A stretch of DNA of 28,378 nt from an uncultured Porphyromonas sp. Lineage in GTDB: Bacteria; Bacteroidota; Bacteroidia; Bacteroidales; Porphyromonadaceae. The stretch lies in the NCBI RefSeq assembly GCF_900541275.1, contig NZ_UQJH01000019.1, positions 1 through 28,378 on the forward strand, in the 5' to 3' direction. Below are positions 1 through 7,091 of the stretch, piece after piece. Numbering within the stretch: position 1 is the first letter of the stretch; each line of letters starts with the position of its first letter. The notes under the pieces are model-generated. The model saw only the letters and a program-made list of their open reading frames with translations, was not told where the DNA came from and did no database searches. The position numbers and the translations under genes were made by a program.

Positions 1-160
1 TGCACGAAGGCGATCTGCTGCGTTGCTTTCGGAATTCGGCCTCGGTCACGTACGTGAGTACGCTCCCTTCGGCCTCATCCTCAGCGCCTTGCATCTCATC
101 CTTCGTGCAAAGTCTCAGCACATTTGAAACAAAAGTGCGAGAAATGGCACTTCGTGCAAC
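1..160. repeat. Palindrome-rich intergenic segment, probable dispersed repeat
   Basis: No plausible gene lies here. TGCACGAAG (1-9) is matched by its reverse complement CTTCGTGCA (101-109). In the middle is the 12-bp palindrome TCACGTACGTGA (46-57). It is bracketed by a direct repeat TTCGGCCTC at 35-43 and 68-76. TTCGTGCAA recurs at 102-110 and 151-159. The nested layout suggests a mobile or dispersed intergenic repeat cut by the window edge. Its identity is unknown to me and its left boundary is not visible. Confidence 0.45.
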
Positions 161-209
161 ATTCTCACCTAAGGAGAGAGCTACTTCTCCCTCACACCCT
201 GGAAAAGGC

Positions 210-250
210 GATTGCCCCGGAGCAGTCAGGAGAGACGCTCCGGGGCAATC
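210..250 (-). terminator. Rho-independent terminator of the recQ-to-peptidase operon
   Basis: A perfect 14-bp GC-rich stem (210-223 pairs with 237-250) encloses a 13-nt loop. Read on the minus strand it is followed by GCCTTTTCC, a short U-rich tail. It lies 24 bp past the stop codon of the S46 peptidase, so it probably ends the whole minus-strand operon. Confidence 0.75.
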
Positions 251-273
251 GTCGTAAAAGGGGTACGGGAAGA

Positions 274-2385
274 TTACTTCACAAAAGTGAGCTCGCTGAT
301 CAGGCTGTCCGCCTTGCCCCACTTGTCCATATAGTAGAGCATGGCACGGATGTCGACGCAGATGCAGCGCTGGAGATTGGGCTCAAACTCAATGTCCCCG
401 CTCATCGCCTCCCAATTACCGTCAAAGGCGAGACCGATCAGGTGTCCCTCACCGTCGAAGACGGGGCTGCCGGAGTTGCCACCGGTGATGTCGTTATTGG
501 AGATGAAGTCGGTGTGGAGTGCGCCGTCCTCCGCTGCCCAGCGACCATAGGTGCTTCTGTCCTTGAGCATGCTTACGATCTCGGGCTGGACAAAGTAGTC
601 CTCCTTGCCGGTCGCATTCTTCTCCAGCATACCGACCGATGTGGTGTAGTAGTCGTACCAGCCGGCATCGTAGGGACGGTAGCCACCGACGGAGCCGTAG
701 CTGAGGCGCATGGTGAAATTGGCATCACTCGGCAAGGCACGATCGGGCCACATCTCCATCAGTCCCTTCATGAAGAGCCTGCGGGCGGCGTAGTAGTCGT
801 AGGTATAGGGCTGCATCTCGGCGGAGATCTTCTTGACCTGCTCCGTGATGCTGGCCACCAGCTCCACGGCGGGGTCAGTGGGGAAGGCAGCCTTCAGCGC
901 CTCATAGTTGCGCAGAGCCTCCATCATCCGTCCCTTCTCCACTACGACAGAGTTGGCGAAGACGTAGTCCGTATACTTCTCCACGTTGCCGCCAAACTTC
1001 TCGTCGATCTTCGCGAAGATGGAGGGGAGGTGCTCCGGGGCGACATTCTCCCGGATCACCCTCAGCATCGCCGGCGTAGTCGCCTTAGCGACGATGGGGT
1101 TGTAGTCCTTGTAGAGCTTGGTGCCGTCAAAGGCGCCGGGATCCTTGCCGGGCAGGGTGGCGAGGGCGCGGAGCTCAGTGCCTGAGAGCGCCTCGGTGAG
1201 GATCGTCAGGTCGTGCTTCATGGGACCGGTCTTCTCGAGGTTGCGCTGCAGTCGGGGGAGCACGCTTCCGTACTCTGCCTGACGCTTCGGGTCGGCGGCG
1301 ACCCAGCGGGCAAACTCCTCCTCGATGGCACGCTTGTCGCTCTCGACGTCGAGCTTCTTGAGCCCGGCATTCATACCGATCGAGTTTTTCCAGTAATTGG
1401 AGGAGCCGAGATACTTGCTGATATACTGGATGTTGATGGCATTGTCCTTTGCCATATACTCACTCCAGATATCCTGCTTGATGCCACGGACGAGGATGCG
1501 CGGCTTATTGCTATTCTCGATCCGGTCGATGACGCCCCAGGAGGAGAGGTAGCGGTCTGTGAAGCCGGGGAAGCCTATGGTCATGGAGTAGTCGCCCTCT
1601 TTTACCCCCTTCAGGGAGATCTTGGCGAAGTAGGCGGGCTTGTAGGGGACGTTGTCAGCAGCGTAGTCGGCAGGCTTATTGTCCTTGCCGGCGTAGACGC
1701 GGAAGACGGAGTAGTCGATGGTGTGACGGGGCCACATCCAGTTGTCGGTGTCGCGGCCAAACTTCCCGATCGATGCGGGGGGTGCAAAGGCGAGACGCAC
1801 GTCGGTGAAGACGTCGTAGACGATGAGGTAGTAGCGATTGTTCTCATAGAAGGGGATCACCTCCGCCTCGGTGTGCTTGTCCCCACTGTACTCCCTGGCG
1901 ATCAGCTCGCAGCAGGCGCGGATCGCGCCATACTTCTTCATCGGATCCGGCTCCTGAGCCGCCACCTTCATGACGCGGGCGGTGACATCGACCGTCTCCC
2001 TCAGGTACTTCACCTGCAGCCCCTCGATCGGGAGCTCCTCAGAGGTGCGGTGGGCGACGAAGCCATTGGTGATGTAGTCGTGCTCCACGGCGCTGACGCT
2101 CTGGATGGAGCCGAAGCCGCAGTGGTAATTGGTGAAGATGAGCCCCTGGTCTGAGGCGGTGATGCCGGTGCAGCCGCCACCGAAGATCACCACCGCATTG
2201 GCGATGCCGGGGTCGGCGTTGGAGAAGAACTTGGTCGGGTCGATCTTCAGCCCGAGCTCTTTCATCCGCTCGATATTCTCCTTCTTCAGCTCATTGAGGA
2301 TCCACATCCCCTTGTCCGCACGGGCGGAGGGGACGAAGAGCAGGAGTGCGAGCAGGCACAGCAGATACTTTGCTCTTACTTTCAT
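274..2385 (-). CDS. S46 family dipeptidyl peptidase (DPP7/DPP11 type)
   Basis: Periplasmic serine dipeptidyl peptidase of 703 aa, the usual family length. It removes dipeptides from peptide N-termini, feeding amino-acid catabolism in asaccharolytic Bacteroidota. A signal peptide (residues 1-23, ending SARA) precedes the mature enzyme. The chymotrypsin-like triad is visible: His88 in TNYHCG, Asp225 in HTIDYS and Ser638 in GGNSGSP. Residue 656, 18 after the catalytic serine, is Gly (AFDGNW). From memory, Gly here is typical of DPP7, which prefers hydrophobic P1 residues, and Arg of DPP11, which prefers Asp/Glu, so I lean to DPP7-like specificity. It is the last gene of the recQ operon, 21 nt after the hydrolase gene, and is followed by a terminator. 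S46 membership is near certain; the subtype is inferred. Confidence 0.95.
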   Translation of the reverse strand: MKVRAKYLLCLLALLLFVPSARADKGMWILNELKKENIERMKELGLKIDPTKFFSNADPGIANAVVIFGGGCTGITASDQGLIFTNYHCGFGSIQSVSAVEHDYITNGFVAHRTSEELPIEGLQVKYLRETVDVTARVMKVAAQEPDPMKKYGAIRACCELIAREYSGDKHTEAEVIPFYENNRYYLIVYDVFTDVRLAFAPPASIGKFGRDTDNWMWPRHTIDYSVFRVYAGKDNKPADYAADNVPYKPAYFAKISLKGVKEGDYSMTIGFPGFTDRYLSSWGVIDRIENSNKPRILVRGIKQDIWSEYMAKDNAINIQYISKYLGSSNYWKNSIGMNAGLKKLDVESDKRAIEEEFARWVAADPKRQAEYGSVLPRLQRNLEKTGPMKHDLTILTEALSGTELRALATLPGKDPGAFDGTKLYKDYNPIVAKATTPAMLRVIRENVAPEHLPSIFAKIDEKFGGNVEKYTDYVFANSVVVEKGRMMEALRNYEALKAAFPTDPAVELVASITEQVKKISAEMQPYTYDYYAARRLFMKGLMEMWPDRALPSDANFTMRLSYGSVGGYRPYDAGWYDYYTTSVGMLEKNATGKEDYFVQPEIVSMLKDRSTYGRWAAEDGALHTDFISNNDITGGNSGSPVFDGEGHLIGLAFDGNWEAMSGDIEFEPNLQRCICVDIRAMLYYMDKWGKADSLISELTFVK

Positions 2386-2406
2386 AGATGGTTGTATGTT
2401 TGGTTT

Positions 2407-3048
2407 TTACTTGTAATTCTTCTTCTCCTCCCCGATGGTGGTAAAGGGCCCGTGCCCCGGGTAGACCTCCGTCTCATCGGGCAGGGCAAAGAGCTCCTGT
2501 CGGATCGAGTGCATCAGCTGCGCCTCGTCACCGCCCCAGAGGTCGGTCCTGCCGCAGCCCCCGGCGAAGAGCGTGTCCCCGGTAAAGAGCGCCCCCGCCT
2601 CTTGATCGAAGAAGGAGACGCCACCGGCAGTGTGACCGGGGGTCTTCAGGATCCGCAGCGTCCGCTCTCCATAGTGGACCTGTCCCTGCTCCTCATCGCG
2701 GAAGGGGACAAGATCCACCTCGCGAACCCCCTCGGGGACCTTCATGGACATGGCGGCAAATTGCTCCATCAGACTGGGCAGGCTGCCGATCTCATCCGAC
2801 GATGCCTCGATCTCCAGCCCCCACTTGTCCTGGACGAAGGAGGCGCCCATGACGTGATCGAAGTGGGCGTGCGTCAGGATGCAGCGGACGGGGCGCAGAC
2901 CTTTCTTCTCGACGTAAGCGGCCAGCTGATCCGTCGCACGGACCGAGCCGAAGCCAGGATCAATGATGACCGTCTCGAGCGTGTCGTCCCATACGAGGTA
3001 GGGATGCTCAAAGATCTGATTGACGGTAAATGTCTGGAAGTGTAGCAT
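2407..3048 (-). CDS. Metallo-beta-lactamase-fold hydrolase (glyoxalase II-like)
   Basis: A 213-aa cytoplasmic hydrolase without a signal peptide. The binuclear zinc site of the MBL fold is complete: the THAHFDH motif gives His60, His62, Asp64 and His65; His139 lies in PGHTAGG; Asp158 in FTGDTLFAGGCGRTD; and His199 in YPGHGP. This pattern, including GCGRTD, matches the YcbL/glyoxalase II-like subgroup, which hydrolyses thioesters such as S-lactoylglutathione or related acyl thiols. The glutathione-binding C-terminal domain of classical GloB is absent, so the substrate is not predicted. Its ATG overlaps the rsmG stop by one base (TGATG), which suggests translational coupling. Confidence 0.88.
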   Translation of the reverse strand: MLHFQTFTVNQIFEHPYLVWDDTLETVIIDPGFGSVRATDQLAAYVEKKGLRPVRCILTHAHFDHVMGASFVQDKWGLEIEASSDEIGSLPSLMEQFAAMSMKVPEGVREVDLVPFRDEEQGQVHYGERTLRILKTPGHTAGGVSFFDQEAGALFTGDTLFAGGCGRTDLWGGDEAQLMHSIRQELFALPDETEVYPGHGPFTTIGEEKKNYK

Positions 3049-3689
3049 CAGTGTAGGGGTAGGTAAATGATTTTCTTAGTGTCGTAGTACTCGAGCTCGG
3101 GGTAGAGGCTCCTGATCTCCGTCACCTCGACCGACTTGCGGAAGGGACGGAGCTCCTCACTGAGGTCGCCCCCCTTGAGAGTGATGATCCCATTGGGGAG
3201 GGCATTGAGCTGCTCCCTTCGGTCGACCAGGTGACCCGATGTGCGGACGAGATCGGAGAGGTCCATCGCGGCACGGCTGACGATGAAGTGGTAGCGCCCC
3301 TGCCACTCCTCGGAGCGGGTATGGACAGCCTCCACATTTGTCAGCTCGATCGCATCAGCAATGGCCTGGGTGACGCGGATCTTCTTCCCCGTCCCGTCGA
3401 TCAGGGTGAAGTGACACTCGGGGAAGAGGATTGCCAGCGGTATCCCCGGCAGTCCACCACCGGTGCCGACGTCGATGATCCGCGTCCCGGGACGGAAGGA
3501 GGTGTATCGCCCGATCACCATCGAGTGGAGGATGTGGTGCTCGAGGATCTGGTCGATGTCCCGGCGGGAGACGACGTTGATTTTCTCATTCCACTCCTTA
3601 TATAGATCAGGCAGCCGGCTCAGTCGGTCCAGCTGCTCAGCGGTGAGGGCGGGGAAGTACCGCTCTATGGTGGTCAGGTCAGCGCTCAT
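3048..3689 (-). CDS. rsmG: 16S rRNA (guanine-527-N7)-methyltransferase RsmG (GidB)
   Basis: 213 aa, the expected length. RsmG methylates N7 of G527 in 16S rRNA using S-adenosylmethionine; its loss is known to give low-level streptomycin resistance. The family N-terminal signature is present around residues 30-55 (YKEWNEKINVVSRRDID, then EHHILHS). It is followed by the Rossmann SAM motif DVGTGGGLPGIPLA (73-86) and the acidic strand end LIDGTGKK. VSRA further on matches the catalytic-face motif of the family. The gene starts with a 4-nt ATGA overlap with the upstream DUF3298 lipoprotein gene and ends overlapping the next gene, so it is embedded in an operon. Confidence 0.95.
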   Translation of the reverse strand: MSADLTTIERYFPALTAEQLDRLSRLPDLYKEWNEKINVVSRRDIDQILEHHILHSMVIGRYTSFRPGTRIIDVGTGGGLPGIPLAILFPECHFTLIDGTGKKIRVTQAIADAIELTNVEAVHTRSEEWQGRYHFIVSRAAMDLSDLVRTSGHLVDRREQLNALPNGIITLKGGDLSEELRPFRKSVEVTEIRSLYPELEYYDTKKIIYLPLH

Positions 3690-4582
3690 TCGGTCATCAG
3701 TCGCTGCTTGTACTCATCCTTGAGACAGCCGGCGATATCAGCGTAGGGCAGCGTGAGCTCTATCGGTCCGACGAAGTGGGCAGCGATGTCGTAGGGATTG
3801 AAGTAGAAGGTAACACCCTCCGAGGTGAGATAAAAGTACTCGCCCATCTTCGCCTCCTCGTAGAAGTAGACTCCCTTGTCAGCGAGAGCATCGGGGCTAT
3901 CCACGCCGAAGGACTTCATCAGTGCGGCAAGGAGCAGCTCATCAATCTTATCCTCACTGCCGTCTGCAAAGAGCTGATGGACGGTAACCGGGGTATTGTG
4001 CTTGAGGTCGTAATTGGCGGACCGGATCGAGGTGGTACCATTGGCTCCGCCGCTGAAGTCGTACTGGCTGATCTTGACGGAGACGAGGTCTGATTGATTA
4101 TAGGTCAGGGAGTCGGACTTGAACATCTCTTCGACAAAAAAGGAGAGGAGCGCCGTGGGCGACTCCGCATCGTCTCTCATCAGAGTCTTGGCGCGCGTCA
4201 GGTCGGAGATATAGCCCCCCAGCCCCAGAGCTACCACGCTATCGAGGTAGCTCTGCACGCTCATATGGGCCTCGTAGTCGGGACCCTCCAGGGCGTGGCA
4301 GGCAATGAGATAGCTCCTGAGTGAGTCTGCGATCACTCCCGCATCTCCCTCGGCCGCTGGCTCGAGGAGATCCAGCGACACGGTGTAGGTCGGGGTCGAG
4401 AGCGTGGTATCCTGCCAGTTCCTCGAGGTAAGGGTGTCGGTATACTCCTTAGCCACATGGACCATCTGCCAGCTGATCTGCTTATTGATCCCCCCATCGC
4501 CACCTCTCTTATGACAGCCAGAGAGGAGCAGGACGAGACTGCCCAGCAAGAGGAGGAGAGGGAGGGACTTAGATCGTGTCAT
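3686..4582 (-). CDS. DUF3298-domain lipoprotein
   Basis: A 298-aa lipoprotein: hydrophobic signal followed by lipobox LLSGC (Cys23). Residues after Cys are HKRGG, with no acidic surface-export signal, so periplasmic retention is likely. The mid-region has a DUF4163-like segment with DFSGGANGTTS, and the C-terminal third carries the DUF3298 hallmark FYFNPYDIAAHFVGPIELTLPY. These domains occur in RsiV-type anti-sigma factors and many Bacteroidota lipoproteins; RsiV binds lysozyme, but no transmembrane anti-sigma part exists here, so that role is not implied. It starts 6 nt after recQ ends and overlaps rsmG by 4 nt. Confidence 0.85.
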   Translation of the reverse strand: MTRSKSLPLLLLLGSLVLLLSGCHKRGGDGGINKQISWQMVHVAKEYTDTLTSRNWQDTTLSTPTYTVSLDLLEPAAEGDAGVIADSLRSYLIACHALEGPDYEAHMSVQSYLDSVVALGLGGYISDLTRAKTLMRDDAESPTALLSFFVEEMFKSDSLTYNQSDLVSVKISQYDFSGGANGTTSIRSANYDLKHNTPVTVHQLFADGSEDKIDELLLAALMKSFGVDSPDALADKGVYFYEEAKMGEYFYLTSEGVTFYFNPYDIAAHFVGPIELTLPYADIAGCLKDEYKQRLMTE

Positions 4583-4588
4583 GACTTA

Positions 4589-6802
4589 TTAATTAGCCAA
4601 CTCAGAGATGAATTTTATCCGGACAAGGCGCACCTCATCCTCCTCGTACACCTCCAGAGCAGACATCGCTGTGTCCAAATCGTCCGTGGGGGAGTGGCGG
4701 AAGTAATTGAAGATCTCATCCACATCGTCGGCGTCCATGACGTCATCGATGAAGTAATTGATATTGATCTTAGTGCCGGAGTAGACGATCGACTCGATCT
4801 CCGAGAGGAGGTCGCTGAAGTCCATGTTATTGGAGTTGGCGATGTCCTCGAGCGAGACCTTTCGGTCGATGTGCTGGACAATAGAGACCTTAAGCTTGGA
4901 CTTATTGGGGACCGTCCGGATGCGTATGTCCTCCGGTCGCTCGATGTCATTCTCCTCCACATACTCCTTGATCAGAGCGATGAAGGGGGCACCATACTTC
5001 TCAGCCTTGCTCTTTCCTACCCCGGTGATATTCTGCAGCTCCTCCATCGACACCGGATAGACACTTGCCATATCCTGCAGGCTGGAGTCCTGGAAGATGA
5101 CGTAAGCAGGCACCTTGAGCTCCTTCGCCTTCTTCTTCACCGCATCCTTAAGTATTGAGTAGAGCTCCGGGTCGGCCGCACCACCACCTCCTGTGCCGGC
5201 GCCCTTGGAGGCGCGCTCGGCCTCCTCATCCTCATCCTCCTCATCGGAGGGTAGGCTGACGAGGAAGGACTTGGGCTTCTTCATGAAGGCCCGCCCCTTC
5301 GCAGTGAGGCTCAGGATCCCCTGCCGCTCGATGCTCTTGTCGATGTATCCCTCGATGATCGCCTGGCGGATCACGGCATCCAGCAGCTCCTCGTCCTCCC
5401 CCTTGAGGGAACCAAATTCCTCAAGATCATCGTGCTTGTAATTCTCGATGTCGACCGTCTTTTTACCGAGGAGAAAGTGAATGATGTAGTCGGTCTTAAA
5501 CTCCTCCTTGAGCACACTCACTGCCTCGAGTATGCTTGTCAGTGTCTCTTTTGCTTCCACTCTTCTATGATGCGCTTTACAGTTATCGCAGTTGTGACAG
5601 TTATCTTGCTCGTAGGTCTCTCCGAAGTAATTGAGGAGAAACTTCCGTCGGCATATTGGGCTCTCTGCATAGGACTTCATCTCTTCGAGAAGGAGGGAGC
5701 CCACGACCCTCTCGTTATTCGTCTTATTCTTACTATGGAGGAGCTTCGTCATCTTGTCGATGTCGGCATTGCTGTAGTAGGCGATGCAGAGCCCCTCACC
5801 ACCATCTCGCCCGGCACGACCGGTCTCCTGGTAGTAGCTCTCCAGGCTCTTCGGGATGTCGTAGTGGATCACGAAGCGGACGTCCGGCTTGTCGATCCCC
5901 ATCCCGAAGGCTATCGTCGCCACGATGACATCGATGCTCTCGTTGAGGAAGGCATCCTGCGTCTCGTCCCGCACCTTGCTCTCTATGCCGGCGTGGTAGG
6001 GGAGCGCCTTGATGTCATTGGCCCTAAGCACCTCAGCGAGGTTCTCCACCTTCTTGCGGCTCATGCAGTAGATGATCCCGCTCTTGTGGTGGTGCTCCTT
6101 GATGAAGCGGATGATGTCCGGCTCGATCTCGCTATCCTTCCGTCGGATCTCGTAGTAGAGGTTGGCGCGATTGAAGGAGCTACGGAAGACCCTTGCGTCT
6201 CTCATCCGGAGAGCCTTCAGGATATCCTGCTGCACCATCGGCGTGGCGGTCGCTGTAAGAGCGATGATCGGTCGGTGCTCGATCTGATCCACAATCTCCC
6301 GGATGCGGCGATACTCCGGTCGGAAGTCGTGCCCCCACTCGCTGATGCAGTGCGCCTCGTCCACAGCGTAGAAGGAGACCGGTATCGACTTGAGAAACTC
6401 CACATTCTCCTCCTTCGTGAGACTCTCAGGGGCGACGAAGAGCATCTTCGTCTTGCCGTCCACGAGGTCGGCACGCACTGCCTCGAGCTCTGCCTTGGTG
6501 AGGGACGAGTTCATCACATGAGCCACTGACGGATCCTCAGCGCATCCGCGTATCGCATCCACCTGATTCTTCATCAGAGCAATCAGGGGCGAAATGATGA
6601 TCGAGGTACCCTTACTGATCAGGGCGGGCAGCTGGTAGCAGAGGGACTTACCCCCACCGGTCGGCATGAGCACAAAGGTGTCATGCCCCTCCAGAATACT
6701 CGCTATGATCTCGGCCTGATCCCCCTTGAAGGTATCAAAGCCGAAGAAGTGCTTCAGTGTCTTATGCAGTAAGTCGTCGGACTGTTCCATCTCATAGAGC
6801 AA
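4589..6802 (-). CDS. recQ: ATP-dependent DNA helicase RecQ
   Basis: A 737-aa 3'-5' DNA helicase for recombination and replication-fork repair. Walker A is PTGGGKS (47-53), motif II DEAH (148-151), the RecQ aromatic loop HCISEWGHDFRPEYR follows, motif III is TATATP, and motif VI is QETGRAGRDG (325-334). Zinc-binding cysteines of the RQC domain are at 384, 402, 405 and 408. An acidic then Gly-rich linker (about 518-543) leads to an HRDC domain (about 545-620, with ITGVGKSKAEKYG). A C-terminal helix-turn-helix-like extension (about 625-737) is typical of Bacteroidota RecQ. A second Met at residue 5 is an alternative start. It is the first gene of a five-gene minus-strand operon; a promoter is proposed at 6925-6932. 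Confidence 0.96.
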   Translation of the reverse strand: MLYEMEQSDDLLHKTLKHFFGFDTFKGDQAEIIASILEGHDTFVLMPTGGGKSLCYQLPALISKGTSIIISPLIALMKNQVDAIRGCAEDPSVAHVMNSSLTKAELEAVRADLVDGKTKMLFVAPESLTKEENVEFLKSIPVSFYAVDEAHCISEWGHDFRPEYRRIREIVDQIEHRPIIALTATATPMVQQDILKALRMRDARVFRSSFNRANLYYEIRRKDSEIEPDIIRFIKEHHHKSGIIYCMSRKKVENLAEVLRANDIKALPYHAGIESKVRDETQDAFLNESIDVIVATIAFGMGIDKPDVRFVIHYDIPKSLESYYQETGRAGRDGGEGLCIAYYSNADIDKMTKLLHSKNKTNNERVVGSLLLEEMKSYAESPICRRKFLLNYFGETYEQDNCHNCDNCKAHHRRVEAKETLTSILEAVSVLKEEFKTDYIIHFLLGKKTVDIENYKHDDLEEFGSLKGEDEELLDAVIRQAIIEGYIDKSIERQGILSLTAKGRAFMKKPKSFLVSLPSDEEDEDEEAERASKGAGTGGGGAADPELYSILKDAVKKKAKELKVPAYVIFQDSSLQDMASVYPVSMEELQNITGVGKSKAEKYGAPFIALIKEYVEENDIERPEDIRIRTVPNKSKLKVSIVQHIDRKVSLEDIANSNNMDFSDLLSEIESIVYSGTKININYFIDDVMDADDVDEIFNYFRHSPTDDLDTAMSALEVYEEDEVRLVRIKFISELAN

Positions 6803-6924
6803 GGTCGGTGATTTTTATTTACTTCATAAAGGTAGTCAAAAAAAGATTACCTCTCCAAATCCATTGGCAATGAAGTGGCAAAAAATCGCAGCCGCTGCTG
6901 CTTTCCGACCCTCCTAAGTGGTCG

Positions 6925-6932
6925 CAAAGATA
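6925..6932 (-). promoter_or_regulatory. Candidate recQ promoter (-7 box)
   Basis: On the minus strand this reads TATCTTTG, a perfect match to the Bacteroidota -7 consensus TAnnTTTG, about 120 nt upstream of the recQ start codon. No clear TTTG -33 box is visible at the usual spacing, so strength is uncertain. It is divergent from the RelA/SpoT promoter about 95 bp away. Confidence 0.55.
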
Positions 6933-7022
6933 CGCTTTTGCGCCATATCCCCCACCCCTCCGATCCGTCATGTCTGAGGAGCCGCTCACTCGGATAATAT
7001 AGGCTGAGGGGGCGAAGTCCCT

Positions 7023-7053
7023 TTTGCAACGGTCTTAATAATTCGTAAGTTTG
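7023..7053 (+). promoter_or_regulatory. Consensus Bacteroidota promoter of the RelA/SpoT operon
   Basis: TTTG (7023-7026) and TAAGTTTG (7046-7053) are separated by exactly 19 nt, matching the Bacteroidota sigma-ABfr consensus TTTG-N19-TAnnTTTG. Transcription should start near 7060. This rules out the in-frame GTG at 7053 as start codon and supports ATG 7092. Confidence 0.8.
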
Positions 7054-7064
7054 TGGAGACCGCA

Positions 7065-7079
7065 GGAGGATGCTCCTCC
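7065..7079 (+). promoter_or_regulatory. Small inverted repeat in the RelA/SpoT leader
   Basis: GGAGGA (7065-7070) and TCCTCC (7074-7079) form a 6-bp stem with a 3-nt loop, starting a few bases after the predicted transcription start and 12 nt before ATG 7092. The left arm resembles a Shine-Dalgarno sequence, which is rarely used in Bacteroidota. A 5'-end stabilising or translation-modulating hairpin is possible. Confidence 0.4.
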
Positions 7080-7091
7080 CACCCTTTATCT

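Noticed and set aside
7053..7091. Upstream GTG extension of the RelA/SpoT protein (13 extra residues)
   Set aside because: The GTG overlaps the -7 promoter box, so it would not be in the transcript; ATG 7092 starts a normal family N-terminus.
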